DNA of 64,000 nt, from the NCBI GenBank assembly GCA_963764235.1, contig CAVXRO010000014.1, forward strand, positions 862,300-926,299, written 5' to 3'. This document shows, in pieces, positions 25,068 through 33,511 of the stretch. Below the pieces are notes generated by a model, which was not told where the DNA came from, searched no databases, and worked only from the letters and a program-made list of their open reading frames with translations. Made by a program: the position numbers and the translations under genes. Positions within the stretch are counted from its first letter, which is position 1, and the number at the start of each line of letters is the position of its first letter. This DNA is from DATFVA01 sp963764235. GTDB lineage: Bacteria; Bacteroidota; Ignavibacteria; Ignavibacteriales; Ignavibacteriaceae.

Positions 25068-26188
25068 ATGAAAATTTCAAAAAAAATAGCAGGAATAATA
25101 ACTCTGGCATTACTGGCAGCAATATTTAGCTCCTGTAACAGCAGTGACAATAAGGAATCAACCTTTAATATACCTGCTCCGGAAAATATTAATCAACTGG
25201 AGCATGTTAAGGAAAAGCTGGTGGCCCCTCCTTATCTTCCTCAATATGAACAAAGGGATAAAGGTGCCCCGAAAGTAGTGGAGGTGGAACTTACTGTAGT
25301 TGAAAAGAAGCTTGAAATCGAGCCGGGGGTGTTTACGTGGGCATTAACGTACAATGGTACGGTACCGGGACCGATTATTGTTGTTCACCAATACGATTAC
25401 GTTGAGGTAAAAATGATTAATCCAGCCACTAATACTATGATGCACAATATCGATTTCCATGCAGCCACCGGCGCGATGGGTGGTGGAGACATATCTCTTG
25501 TTGCCCCGGGACAGCAGGTTACATTCAGATTCAGAACAATTAAACCTGGGGTATTTGTTTATCATTGCGCACCCGGAGGCATCATGGTACCGCTGCATGT
25601 TGTCTGGGCATGAATGGTGCGATTATGGTATTGCCCAGGAACGGACTCACAGATAATAACGGGAATTCGCTCACCTATGACAAGGCATATTATATTGTTC
25701 AGCAGGATTACTATCTGCCTAAAGACGACAAGGGAAATTATAAACAGTATTCCTCGCCGTCTGAAGGATTCGGCGATTTGATAAAATCGATGAAAACTTT
25801 GATACCGACGCATATTGTATTTAACGGCATATCAGGAGCACTCACAGGTGAGAATGCGCTAAAAGCAAATGTTGGAGATAAGGTATTATTCATTACTTCG
25901 AGCGCAAACAGGGATACAAGGATCCATCTCATAGGTGGACACGCGGATCTTTATTGGGAAGGCGGTTCCTTTGCAAATAAACCTCTGGCTGATTTTGAAA
26001 CATGGCCAGTCCCAGGAGGGACAGCTGTTGCTGCAATTTATCAATTCCGACAACCAGGAACATATACTTTACTGGATCATAATCTTATTGAAGCATTGGC
26101 GTATGGTGCCGCAGCACAAATAATTGTTGAAGGCCAATGGAACGATGACCTGATGAAAGAAGTTAAAAAACCAGCACAGATTCAATAA
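25068..26188 (+). pseudogene. nirK: copper-containing nitrite reductase with one frame break
   Basis: NirK-type enzyme (nitrite to NO), lipoprotein signal with Cys23 in AIFSSC. Copper ligands are recognisable: HNIDFHAA (His126 type 1, Asp129, His131 type 2) and YHCAPGG (His166 type 2, Cys167 type 1). Next come His177 in VPLHVV, the Met of GMNGAIMVLPRNGL, and the distal His in LLDHNLIEA. The frame shifts at about 25603-25608: the first 181 residues end HVVWA-stop, while the other frame resumes exactly at GMNGAIMV and runs to 26188. One indel restores about 372 aa. CAPGGIMVP replaces the usual CAPPGMVP. The gene has its own FNR-type box and sits opposite the Crp/Fnr gene. Real loss or assembly error is undecided. 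Confidence 0.85.
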
Positions 26189-26235
26189 TGCGCTAAATGG
26201 AAAATTATTCGGGAAATAAAATGAACCTGAAGTAT

Positions 26236-26904
26236 TTATTCAGCTAATTTTTTAAGCTCCTGAAAGTTCTTAACAAAAACAGTACGTTCGTGTACTCTGA
26301 TTATGTTGTTGTCCTTCAGTTTTTTTATCGCTCTTGATATAGTCTCGGGTATAGTTCCCAGATAAGCCGCCAATGTAGGATTGGACAGCGGGATCTTGAA
26401 AAATGGTTCCGGAAAATTTTTATTTCCCCCGTTGTCTATTCCTTTTACAATATAATCCGCAAGTCTGTTTATAACTTCTTTAAGTGAAAGATCTTCAGCT
26501 TTGACTGTAATATTTTTAAGACGTCTCGCGAAACCCGACATTATTTTAAAACTTAATTTTGGGTTGTCTTCCAACAGTTGTAGAAATTCATTTTTTGGGA
26601 CAAACAGAAGAGTCGTATCCTCCAGTACCTGAACGCTGGCTGGACAATCTCCGCCGGTAAATAAAGGCACATCACCAAAAAGCTGGGATTTAGTTAACAG
26701 ATGAAGTATGTATTCTTTACCTTGCGGCGACATTTTGAATATTTTTACCTGCCCTTTTAAAACAATGTATATACCAAGAAATTCCTCACCCTCGTGAAAT
26801 ACATATTCATCCTTTTTATAATTAAGAAGTCTGCTTAAAGCAGTGATCTCCCGTAATTCCTCTACAGTTAGTTCTGAAAACAGGGGTATATCCTGCAAAA
26901 TCAT
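26236..26904 (-). CDS. Crp/Fnr-family transcriptional regulator
   Basis: A 222-aa regulator. The cyclic-nucleotide-like sensor domain (about residues 5-120) includes EYVFHEGEEFLGIYIVLKG and QLFGDVPLFTGG. The C-terminal winged helix has LSNPTLAAYLGTIPETISRA as recognition region. There is only one cysteine (GGDCPAS), so it lacks the four-Cys [4Fe-4S] site of true FNR and is closer to DNR/NnrR-like NO or heme sensors. Glu/Thr/Ser/Arg in PETISRA fit recognition of a TGAC/GTCA-type box. A box lies 72 bp upstream of its own start, suggesting autoregulation, and three more precede its neighbours. The convergent nitrite reductase ends 47 bp away. Confidence 0.9.
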   Translation of the reverse strand: MILQDIPLFSELTVEELREITALSRLLNYKKDEYVFHEGEEFLGIYIVLKGQVKIFKMSPQGKEYILHLLTKSQLFGDVPLFTGGDCPASVQVLEDTTLLFVPKNEFLQLLEDNPKLSFKIMSGFARRLKNITVKAEDLSLKEVINRLADYIVKGIDNGGNKNFPEPFFKIPLSNPTLAAYLGTIPETISRAIKKLKDNNIIRVHERTVFVKNFQELKKLAE

Positions 26905-26975
26905 AAGTCATTCCATGAATTCTTAATATTCAAACTTAAGTATTTATGATATATTTATGAAAATGTGCACCAAAC

Positions 26976-26987
26976 TGACTTAAGTCA
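26976..26987. promoter_or_regulatory. FNR-type box 4 (upstream of the Crp/Fnr gene)
   Basis: TGACTTAAGTCA, identical to box 1, 72 bp upstream of the regulator start. A good -7 element TAAGTTTG lies at 26931-26938 (minus), 47 bp from the box centre, so the geometry differs slightly from boxes 1-3. Confidence 0.7.
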
Positions 26988-27116
26988 ATGAACAATATTT
27001 ATCTCCGGAATATATTTTCAGCATAATTTTTTAACAAGGAGTATATTCCCCGAATCTTGAAGTTGAAGTTAAACTAGTATAGTAGCCGCCGTGGTCCCCC
27101 GAAATAATGAGCGATG

Positions 27117-27143
27117 AAGCAAAGCGCCTACTCGGGAGGCGCT
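27117..27143 (-). terminator. terminator after the membrane-protein remnant
   Basis: On the minus strand AGCGCCT and AGGCGCT (plus positions 27137-27143 and 27123-27129) form a 7-bp stem followed by TTTGCTTC. It lies about 20 bp beyond the stop of the remnant at 27164. Confidence 0.55.
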
Positions 27144-27163
27144 GAAATGAAAGTTAACCCATT

Positions 27164-27291
27164 TTAGAAAGGCCAGATTACAGGTGTAAAAAAAGTTGCG
27201 ACTAACCATGTTAATAAAGCCATACCTGCGCCGATAAACAGTCAGCCATCCCAACATAAGCCTATATACCAATTACAGCAGATTCGGCTAT
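27164..27291 (-). pseudogene. decayed end of a membrane protein
   Basis: The minus-strand frame ending at 27164-27166 reads LFIGAGMALLTWLVATFF then TPVIWPF, a clear transmembrane helix and natural C-terminus. Upstream the frame is broken by TGA; a second frame reads MIAESAVIGI, TAG, AYVGMAD. A terminator follows. The family is not recognised. It may once have belonged to the nitrite/NO locus. Confidence 0.4.
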
Positions 27292-27532
27292 CATGCTGCA
27301 TTATGAAGCAACAAAAACAGCGTAGAGGTGACGTTTCAGGAGTGCATTCAACTTATTTCCTAAAATTGAGGCGGACTCGGTGTCATCTTTGGCACGCTTG
27401 AGGTATTACTTTTTCCCAGAATTCGTATAGCTACCAGGATTTAAATCTATATCATTTCAAGTTCTTTATTTTAAGAATATTTACATTGATAAATGCAGGA
27501 AACTCTGCTAAAAGTGATGCCGGAGAGTTGAT

Positions 27533-28312
27533 TTAATTTTGGCTGGCTGTCAGGTTGAACTCCAACATTTTGTACGCACCTTCAAATTCTTTCATCTTTC
27601 GATGAAATCCATATGTTCTATCCCATTCACCATTAAGTAATTCTCTGCGAAGGTGATCCACATATTGTTCTTCGAGTTCTTCTGAAATAAAACTCCAGGC
27701 GGATTGCGATTGACGTACTTTCTTTTTCAGAAATTCTTCCGGTCTTCCGTAAAATGCTTCCTGGAATCCGTCGGTACAATCAAAGGGAATTTTAATATTT
27801 GTTATTTCGGGTTTTATCCTGATTACAGATTCTATTTTCGATAACTCCGGGTATCTGTTTTTTTCTGCCTCAACTACCATCGGGAAATATTCGGCATTCC
27901 AGAATAAGCCGAGTTTCGCCGGATCGTAGGTTAATATAACTATACGTTTTGCTGCAACCCGTTTGAGTTCCCGGAGTCCCGTTTCGAAGTCCTGCCAATG
28001 GTGAATGGTCAGAATTGCAAGTGATGCATCAAAACTTTTGCCGTCAAAAGGGAGTGATTCGGCTCTTGCGCTGACTGCAGGATGACGACCCGATTCCAGT
28101 CTTTTTTTTCTCATATTCCCTGACGGTTCTACTGCAATAACATATTTATCTTCCGGTTCATAGGAACCAGTCCCGGCCCCGATATTTATGACAGTACTCA
28201 TACCACGCAGTCCGGAGTGAACGAACGCGGCGATTCGCGGATCAGCTTTTCTTACTGCGGAATATTCGTATTCCCGGTTCTCATAATTATATGAAGGGTC
28301 TTTGATCCTCAT
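27533..28312 (-). CDS. class I SAM-dependent methyltransferase
   Basis: A 259-aa enzyme. Motif I is VINIGAGTGSYEP (SAM binding) near residue 40, followed by the acidic VIAVEPSGNMRKKR, then FDASLAILTIHHWQDFETGL (motif IV/V). It is typical of the Methyltransf_11 group acting on small molecules or lipids. The gene starts 8 bp after the stop of the sigma factor gene and is therefore the last gene of that operon. Its substrate is unknown. Confidence 0.85.
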   Translation of the reverse strand: MRIKDPSYNYENREYEYSAVRKADPRIAAFVHSGLRGMSTVINIGAGTGSYEPEDKYVIAVEPSGNMRKKRLESGRHPAVSARAESLPFDGKSFDASLAILTIHHWQDFETGLRELKRVAAKRIVILTYDPAKLGLFWNAEYFPMVVEAEKNRYPELSKIESVIRIKPEITNIKIPFDCTDGFQEAFYGRPEEFLKKKVRQSQSAWSFISEELEEQYVDHLRRELLNGEWDRTYGFHRKMKEFEGAYKMLEFNLTASQN

Positions 28313-28320
28313 ACCGCTGC

Positions 28321-29559
28321 TCAGGTTTGCTGATTTATCCGATCAATTTTCATCGCGATACTCTGTTTTTCAGTTTGGGTTTTTGCGAGGGTATATGCAG
28401 TCTGAAAGTGTTCCTTTGCCTTTTCATCGTTTATATCGGTGTATAGTTCTCCCAGCAATGCAAAATAAAAATGATTATCCGTCAAATTTAATTTTTCAGC
28501 TTCGATGATTGCTTCTTCTTTTCCGCGTGCCTTTGAAAGTGCAAATGTTCTGTTCAGCGCTGCCATAGGCGAATATTCTAACAGCAGGAGCTGGTTGTAA
28601 AGCTGAAGAATGTTTTCCCATTTATCTTCGGTGTCTGTCTTTTTTGTATGCCAGAACGCAATGGCAGCCTCCAGGTGGTATTTCGAAATCTTGCTACCTG
28701 CTGCTGAACAATTCAGAAAATATTCTCCTTTAGCTATTAAATCCGAATCCCATAAAGCGGTCCTTTGCTCATCATACAATATCAGTGACCCGTTTTTATC
28801 AAAGCGTGCATCGAACCTGGAGGCATGGAAGCACATTAGTGATAATAATGCATTTACCTGGGGCTTATTCGTGTATTTATTTTCGATTAGCATATAGCAG
28901 AGCCTCATTGCATCGAGGCAAAAATCTTTTCTGAGAGTTTTATTCTGACTTACAGAATAATATCCTTCATTAAACAGCAGGTAAATCGTTCTCAAAACAA
29001 TCTCCAGGCGGTTTTCAATCTCTGCCGGACCGGGAAGTTCAATTTTAACTTTCTCCTGTCGTAGTTTTTCCTTTGCTCTGAACAATCTTTTATTAATCGT
29101 TTCTTTATTTGTCAGGAATGCATCCGCAATTTCTTCTATGCCGAAACCGCAAAGGATCCTGAGCGACAGACCTATTTGCGCCTCGGGCGAAATGGAAGGA
29201 TGACATATTGCAAACATCATCTGGAGCTGGCTGTCGTTAATATTCTGCGGAGACAAATCCAGTTCATTCATATACGAGCCGGGTAAATCGTTTTTCAGTT
29301 CTGGTGCAATTTTGTCTTCAAATGTAGAAGTACGATGCAAATAATTTTTTGCTTTGTTCTTTGCTACCGTATAAAGCCATGCAGCCGGATTCGACGGAAC
29401 CCCCTTAAGTCCCCATGTTTCCGAAGCAGTTAAAAAAGTATCTGCTGCAATGTCTTCGGCAATTTCCATCTGTTCGAATCCAAACCGTCTGCAGAGTACG
29501 GAGACAATTTTCCTGTATTCCGTCCTGAATAAATGAGGTATTAACTCTTGTTCTGTCAT
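28321..29559 (-). CDS. ECF42-type RNA polymerase sigma factor with C-terminal TPR extension
   Basis: A 412-aa sigma factor. Sigma region 2 (EQMEIAEDIAADTFLTA, then WLYTVAKNKAKNYLHR) is at about residues 10-80. Region 4 (IGLSLRILCGFGIEEIADA, then TNKETINKRLFRAKEKL) is at about 120-180. A long C-terminal part follows (about 185-400), including NEGYYSVSQN and tetratricopeptide-like helices, i.e. the DUF6596 extension. This size and the adjacent DGPF protein are the known hallmarks of ECF42. These sigma factors lack a classical anti-sigma factor, and control is thought to use the C-terminal extension. Operon order is membrane protein, YCII, sigma, methyltransferase. Confidence 0.9.
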   Translation of the reverse strand: MTEQELIPHLFRTEYRKIVSVLCRRFGFEQMEIAEDIAADTFLTASETWGLKGVPSNPAAWLYTVAKNKAKNYLHRTSTFEDKIAPELKNDLPGSYMNELDLSPQNINDSQLQMMFAICHPSISPEAQIGLSLRILCGFGIEEIADAFLTNKETINKRLFRAKEKLRQEKVKIELPGPAEIENRLEIVLRTIYLLFNEGYYSVSQNKTLRKDFCLDAMRLCYMLIENKYTNKPQVNALLSLMCFHASRFDARFDKNGSLILYDEQRTALWDSDLIAKGEYFLNCSAAGSKISKYHLEAAIAFWHTKKTDTEDKWENILQLYNQLLLLEYSPMAALNRTFALSKARGKEEAIIEAEKLNLTDNHFYFALLGELYTDINDEKAKEHFQTAYTLAKTQTEKQSIAMKIDRINQQT

Positions 29560-29585
29560 ACAAAAAAAGCAAGTGCTTAATAATA

Positions 29586-29936
29586 TTATTCTACTTCCAG
29601 CTGATCAATTGCTCTTATCTCAACATTTCCGCCTGCTGTTAAGACAGGGCATCCCCGGGCAATTTCAACAGCTTCTTCATAAGAATCAGCCTTAATAATT
29701 GAGTACCCCCCGACTGATTCTTTTATTTCGGAATAAGGACCGTCCGTAATTACATTATGTGGTTTAACAACTTTACCTGTGGAGGCCAGGCGATTGCCCC
29801 GGTTAGATAATTTATTTTGTGCCGCTATGCTGCCTATCCAGTCCATCCATTTTTTTGTGGTAGCCTGCATTTCATCGGGTGAAAAAGAAGGCAGAGCCTT
29901 ATGATTATTTCTAAAGATTAAAAGAAATTCTTTCAT
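29586..29936 (-). CDS. YCII/DGPF-domain protein
   Basis: A 116-aa YCII-related protein. It carries the DGPF signature as TDGPYSEIKESVGGYSII, preceded by KVVKPHNVI. The fold is a dimeric ferredoxin-like alpha+beta barrel. DGPF proteins are the standard genomic partners and likely targets of ECF42 sigma factors, and here the gene sits 26 bp upstream of one in the same direction. Catalytic role unknown. Confidence 0.88.
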   Translation of the reverse strand: MKEFLLIFRNNHKALPSFSPDEMQATTKKWMDWIGSIAAQNKLSNRGNRLASTGKVVKPHNVITDGPYSEIKESVGGYSIIKADSYEEAVEIARGCPVLTAGGNVEIRAIDQLEVE

Positions 29937-29961
29937 TTTTTACTCCATTAATTATTATATA

Positions 29962-30528
29962 TTATTTGATAATTGATTTTTGTTCGGCTTCCATTAATTC
30001 CCCGGCGTGCACTCTAGGCGCAAAAGGAATAAATCCAAGAATTACCGAAGTTATAAACACAGTAACAGAACCAGTCAGAGACGGTTTGAATGTCATTAAA
30101 AATACTATACCCAGGAATACAACCGTCCTGATTTTAAGCGAATACATCAACATATTGTCATTCAATATTTCTTTCAGCATCGGTGAAATATTCTTCCCGT
30201 TAGATAAAATAATTTTAATGTTTTTCATTTTTCTCCCGGTAACAGTGCCGCCGATCACAGCCATAAATATTATGGCGATAAAAGAGACGCTAATCCATAT
30301 AGCATTTTTCCAGACAGCCGACATCATATAAATCCCCGGAATTAATATGAAGAGGATTGTAATTAAATTTATTGTCCTCAGCTTTAAATAATAAAAAATT
30401 GATTGCTTAATATTTTCGAAATCCAATGCTTTCCGGATTTGAAATATAGATAGCCATTCCAACGCTATGGAAGCAAAAAGCATTAAAGCACCTGTAATAT
30501 GCAAAAATAAAGCAGTTTTGTATAACAT
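29962..30528 (-). CDS. integral membrane protein (DUF2269-like), function unknown
   Basis: A 188-aa protein with about five membrane helices: residues 5-25 (ALFLHITGALMLFASIALEW), 50-70, 77-100, 130-150 and 155-175. The start MLYKTALFLHITGALMLFA, with a His in the first helix, resembles DUF2269/CopD-like proteins. It lies 25 bp upstream of the YCII gene, so it is probably the first gene of the ECF42 operon. It might supply an envelope input; this is speculative. Confidence 0.65.
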   Translation of the reverse strand: MLYKTALFLHITGALMLFASIALEWLSIFQIRKALDFENIKQSIFYYLKLRTINLITILFILIPGIYMMSAVWKNAIWISVSFIAIIFMAVIGGTVTGRKMKNIKIILSNGKNISPMLKEILNDNMLMYSLKIRTVVFLGIVFLMTFKPSLTGSVTVFITSVILGFIPFAPRVHAGELMEAEQKSIIK

Positions 30529-30630
30529 TTTTTTTACCTTCCGATCATGTGATTAATTACATCAGACTATTACTGTAAACGAATCATTGTTCATTTAATA
30601 TAAATCCGGCCTCGAAGCAGAATTTTTAAT

Positions 30631-30846
30631 TCAATCGGGCAGTTCTTCACATAGAAAACCATAGCTCTTTATCCTGCCGACTACGTCATCTGCTTCAATA
30701 TTATCTCCGATTATCCGCACAACTTTATCTTTATCTTCAAGATCTATGGTACATTCATTTATTATGTAGTATCCATTCAGCCTGTTTTTAACTGTACTGA
30801 AATCATACCTGGTATTTATATCTGTCTTCAGAATTAACATTTCCAT
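30631..30846 (-). CDS. small HMA-like protein lacking the CxxC motif
   Basis: A 71-aa protein. LILKTDINTRYDFSTVKNRL, then INECTIDLEDKDKVVRI and DDVVGRIKSYGFLCEELPD give the beta-alpha-beta-beta-alpha-beta pattern and closing GF of heavy-metal-associated domains. The metal-binding CxxC of the first loop is absent. Such domains in this phylum are often adaptors of unknown function. The ribosome site GGAGG is 7 bp before ATG. It lies between the ECF42 operon and the AhpD-like gene. Confidence 0.65.
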   Translation of the reverse strand: MEMLILKTDINTRYDFSTVKNRLNGYYIINECTIDLEDKDKVVRIIGDNIEADDVVGRIKSYGFLCEELPD

Positions 30847-30958
30847 TTCATACCTCCATTCATTTATCTATAACCTGCTAAAAATATTCTGTCCACCTAA
30901 TGATTTAATTTTCAAATTTTATCTTATATTCTGATAGTGCACTAATTTCAAAAAGAAT

Positions 30959-31426
30959 TTAATTATTGATTATTGGAGCAAATTGTCCAACCTTATAAGT
31001 ACCGACAACAGGCTTAAAGGCAATATTAATCCGGTTATAACTGTTTATGGCATTAACTGCTATCGTCAGATCAATCAGCTCTTCCTCGGTAAACTGCTTT
31101 CGGGCTTCCTCAAATACACTATCAGGCACCTCGCAATTATTAACGGCTTCCGCCCAGGAAAGCGCCGCCCGTTCACGTTCCGAAAAAAACTGCGTTTCTC
31201 TCCATGCATCCATAACATAAAGACGCTGCTCGCTTTCTCCCTCTGCACGTAAATCTTTTGAATGCATATCTAGACAATAAGCACATCCATTTATCTGCGA
31301 TATTCTATACTCTAACAGGTAAAGCAATTTTTGTTCGATCCGCGATTTTGCCAGGTATACTCCCAGTGGATACATAGCTTTCATTGCGTCTTTGCCTTTT
31401 TCCATGAAATTTATTCTCTGTTTCAT
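30959..31426 (-). CDS. carboxymuconolactone decarboxylase / AhpD-like protein
   Basis: A 155-aa member of the CMD/AhpD family. The catalytic motif is INGCAYCLDMHSKDLRAEGE (Cys48, Cys51, His55), preceded by the usual Tyr/Glu helix and followed by RLYVMDAWRETQFFSERERAALSWAEAV. It is expected to reduce peroxides through the CxxC pair or act as a thiol-disulfide enzyme. CMD proteins are frequent targets of ECF sigma factors, so a link with the ECF42 operon 0.9 kb away is plausible. The ribosome site AGGAGA precedes ATG. Confidence 0.88.
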   Translation of the reverse strand: MKQRINFMEKGKDAMKAMYPLGVYLAKSRIEQKLLYLLEYRISQINGCAYCLDMHSKDLRAEGESEQRLYVMDAWRETQFFSERERAALSWAEAVNNCEVPDSVFEEARKQFTEEELIDLTIAVNAINSYNRINIAFKPVVGTYKVGQFAPIINN

Positions 31427-31925
31427 TTTTAGATCTCCTGATTTCTTGTTTATTTTTTATCATCTACACCTCAATAACAATTGAGATTGGGGAATTTGGA
31501 CAGGCATCCCTTCAACCTCCAACCGTCTCATCTTCCTACGTCTCCGTGTAATAAGCAAAAGAGCATTTCTTTAGGATATAACCGCGTTTTCCTGCCAGAA
31601 GCTGGACGGTTTTGTGGTAAACTCATCATCACTCATCAGAATTTAATATTTAAATAATAAGCATTTAAGTTTATTTCTTTATATTAGCCCCCTGAATTCC
31701 CCAAAGCTGAAAATTTTACAGAACCGTTGACAAAATCCGGTTATGGAAATGTAGACGAAAAATGGCAATAAGGTGTTAGATGACCTTGTCGTAATTAACC
31801 CCTTAATATGCCGGATTCACACCTTTTACGTTCCATTAATTGGTTTTATGTTTGTGCTGGATCTATCGAGAAAAAAATAATAACAATGTTTGCTGACTAT
31901 TTAATAATAGGACAAAAGGATTGGT
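31427..31925. other. intergenic region upstream of the RND efflux operon
   Basis: About 500 bp without a convincing gene. TATGTTTG at 31847-31854 matches the TAnnTTTG -7 element of this phylum and is 72 bp before the TolC start, so it is a candidate promoter. No operator palindrome or local regulator gene is seen. Confidence 0.4.
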
Positions 31926-33497
31926 ATGCCGTACTCTTCCAGGATATTAATATTTATAATTTTTCTTTTAACGCTTAATTGTATTCCGCTCAGTCATGGT
32001 CAGGATATTGTAAATCCCGACAGCGCGCTTCAGATTATACTTGATAATCTGCAGGGTGAGAAACTGACACTCGACCAGGCAAAGGAATACGGAAAAAAGA
32101 ATTCAACATCGTATAAACAGGCTGAAGCAATGTATATGGCTTCCCTTGGTTCCCTGCGAAGGGAAAGAGGAAAATTCGATCCGGTATTTTTCCTGAATTT
32201 GAACTATAGCGATCAGAAAGTCCCGGCGGCCTCCTTCTTCTCCGGTGCTTCTGTGCTGGCAACGCAGGAGACAAATTTTTCGACGGGTATACGTCTTGAT
32301 CTGCCGATAGGTACAAAACTTGAGCTTGCGCTTAATTCATCCCGTCTGAAGTCTAATTCTCAGTTTGCTTTTCTGAATCCTGAATACGATGCAGTCGGTT
32401 CTGTTTCATTGCGCCAGCCGCTCTTAGAGGGATTTACCGCTTCAGCTCAGAAAGAGCTGAACCGGGCTGAGTTGGAGGCGGAATCATACAAAGCGGGATA
32501 TGACCAAGAAGCCCTGATGCTGAATTCCTCGGTGGAGCAGGCATACTGGAATTTGTATGCGGCAGAGCGTGATTATGCAGTGCAGAAACTTACCCTTGAA
32601 CGTGCAGAATCTCTGCTTGAAGAAGCACAGCTGAGAGCGAAGGCAGGACTGATAGGCCCGAACCAGGTAGCAAATGCGCAGACCTTTCGGGCTGAACAAA
32701 AACTGTTAATGATTGACAGTGAAGAGCAGCTCGATACACAGTCGGACAAGTTTGCAGTTTTAATAGGAAAGCGGCCCGGAGGCGATCCTGCCAGGTACAT
32801 AACCACTGATAATCCGCCTGATGAATTTGCTAATGCAGTTGTTGAGGACCTTGTTCAACATACATTAGATAACAATCTTGACCTGCAGGCTGCCGGAAAA
32901 CAAGTGGAGATTATGAAATCATTAGCAGGGGCTGCCTCCTGGCAGGCACTGCCCAGTGTAGATTTTGTCGCTTCGATTTCAAGCAATGCGCTCGGCGGGA
33001 CTTCGCAGGATGTTTTTTTCGGGAGTGATACATTACATTCATCCAATTCCGGTACTTACAGTGATGTCCTTTCGGAAATATTCAAAAGAAAATATCCCGG
33101 CTGGAGTGTGGGAGTGGAAATTTCACTTCCAATTGGACTTAGAACCGGGCTGGGTGAAGAGGACAGGCTTGAGGCCGGACTCTACGAGGCAAAGCAGAGT
33201 TATATTGAATTAGCTAGCAATCTCGAACAGCAGGTAAGAAAAGCTTACAGGGAGCTCCTTCATGGAAATGAAAGAATGAAAACAGCCAGGGAAGGTGTTG
33301 AAGCTGCACAGGAACAAGTAAGGATAGGGATGATAGAATTTAAGAATGGAAGACTTTCAGCATTCGAGCTCGTAAGGTTAAGTCAGGATTTTGCCGTCGC
33401 GCAGCAGCGATATTCAGATGCACTGGTAAAAACTGTAAAAGCTGTATCAGATTTATCGCAGTTAACTTCAGGATATTATCCCGGCGGAGTACAATAA
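31926..33497 (+). CDS. TolC-family outer-membrane efflux protein
   Basis: A 523-aa outer-membrane channel component with a signal peptide ending LSHGQD. Two OEP repeats are visible: the first around EKLTLDQAKEYGKKNS to AERDYAVQKLTLERAESLL, the second around LDLQAAGKQVEIMKSLAGAA to VEAAQEQVRIGMIEFKNGRL. The long coiled-coil helices between them are typical of the periplasmic alpha-barrel. It forms the exit duct for the RND pump encoded two genes downstream, with 14 bp to the adaptor gene. The leader around the start (ACAAAAGGATTGGTATG) is identical to that of the 2856 gene. Confidence 0.9.
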   Translation: MPYSSRILIFIIFLLTLNCIPLSHGQDIVNPDSALQIILDNLQGEKLTLDQAKEYGKKNSTSYKQAEAMYMASLGSLRRERGKFDPVFFLNLNYSDQKVPAASFFSGASVLATQETNFSTGIRLDLPIGTKLELALNSSRLKSNSQFAFLNPEYDAVGSVSLRQPLLEGFTASAQKELNRAELEAESYKAGYDQEALMLNSSVEQAYWNLYAAERDYAVQKLTLERAESLLEEAQLRAKAGLIGPNQVANAQTFRAEQKLLMIDSEEQLDTQSDKFAVLIGKRPGGDPARYITTDNPPDEFANAVVEDLVQHTLDNNLDLQAAGKQVEIMKSLAGAASWQALPSVDFVASISSNALGGTSQDVFFGSDTLHSSNSGTYSDVLSEIFKRKYPGWSVGVEISLPIGLRTGLGEEDRLEAGLYEAKQSYIELASNLEQQVRKAYRELLHGNERMKTAREGVEAAQEQVRIGMIEFKNGRLSAFELVRLSQDFAVAQQRYSDALVKTVKAVSDLSQLTSGYYPGGVQ

Positions 33498-33511
33498 AAG
33501 AGATTATAAAA

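Noticed and set aside
27069..27272. 67-codon minus-strand frame
   Set aside because: A different frame on the same strand gives a membrane-protein end with its own terminator; this one looks like its shadow.
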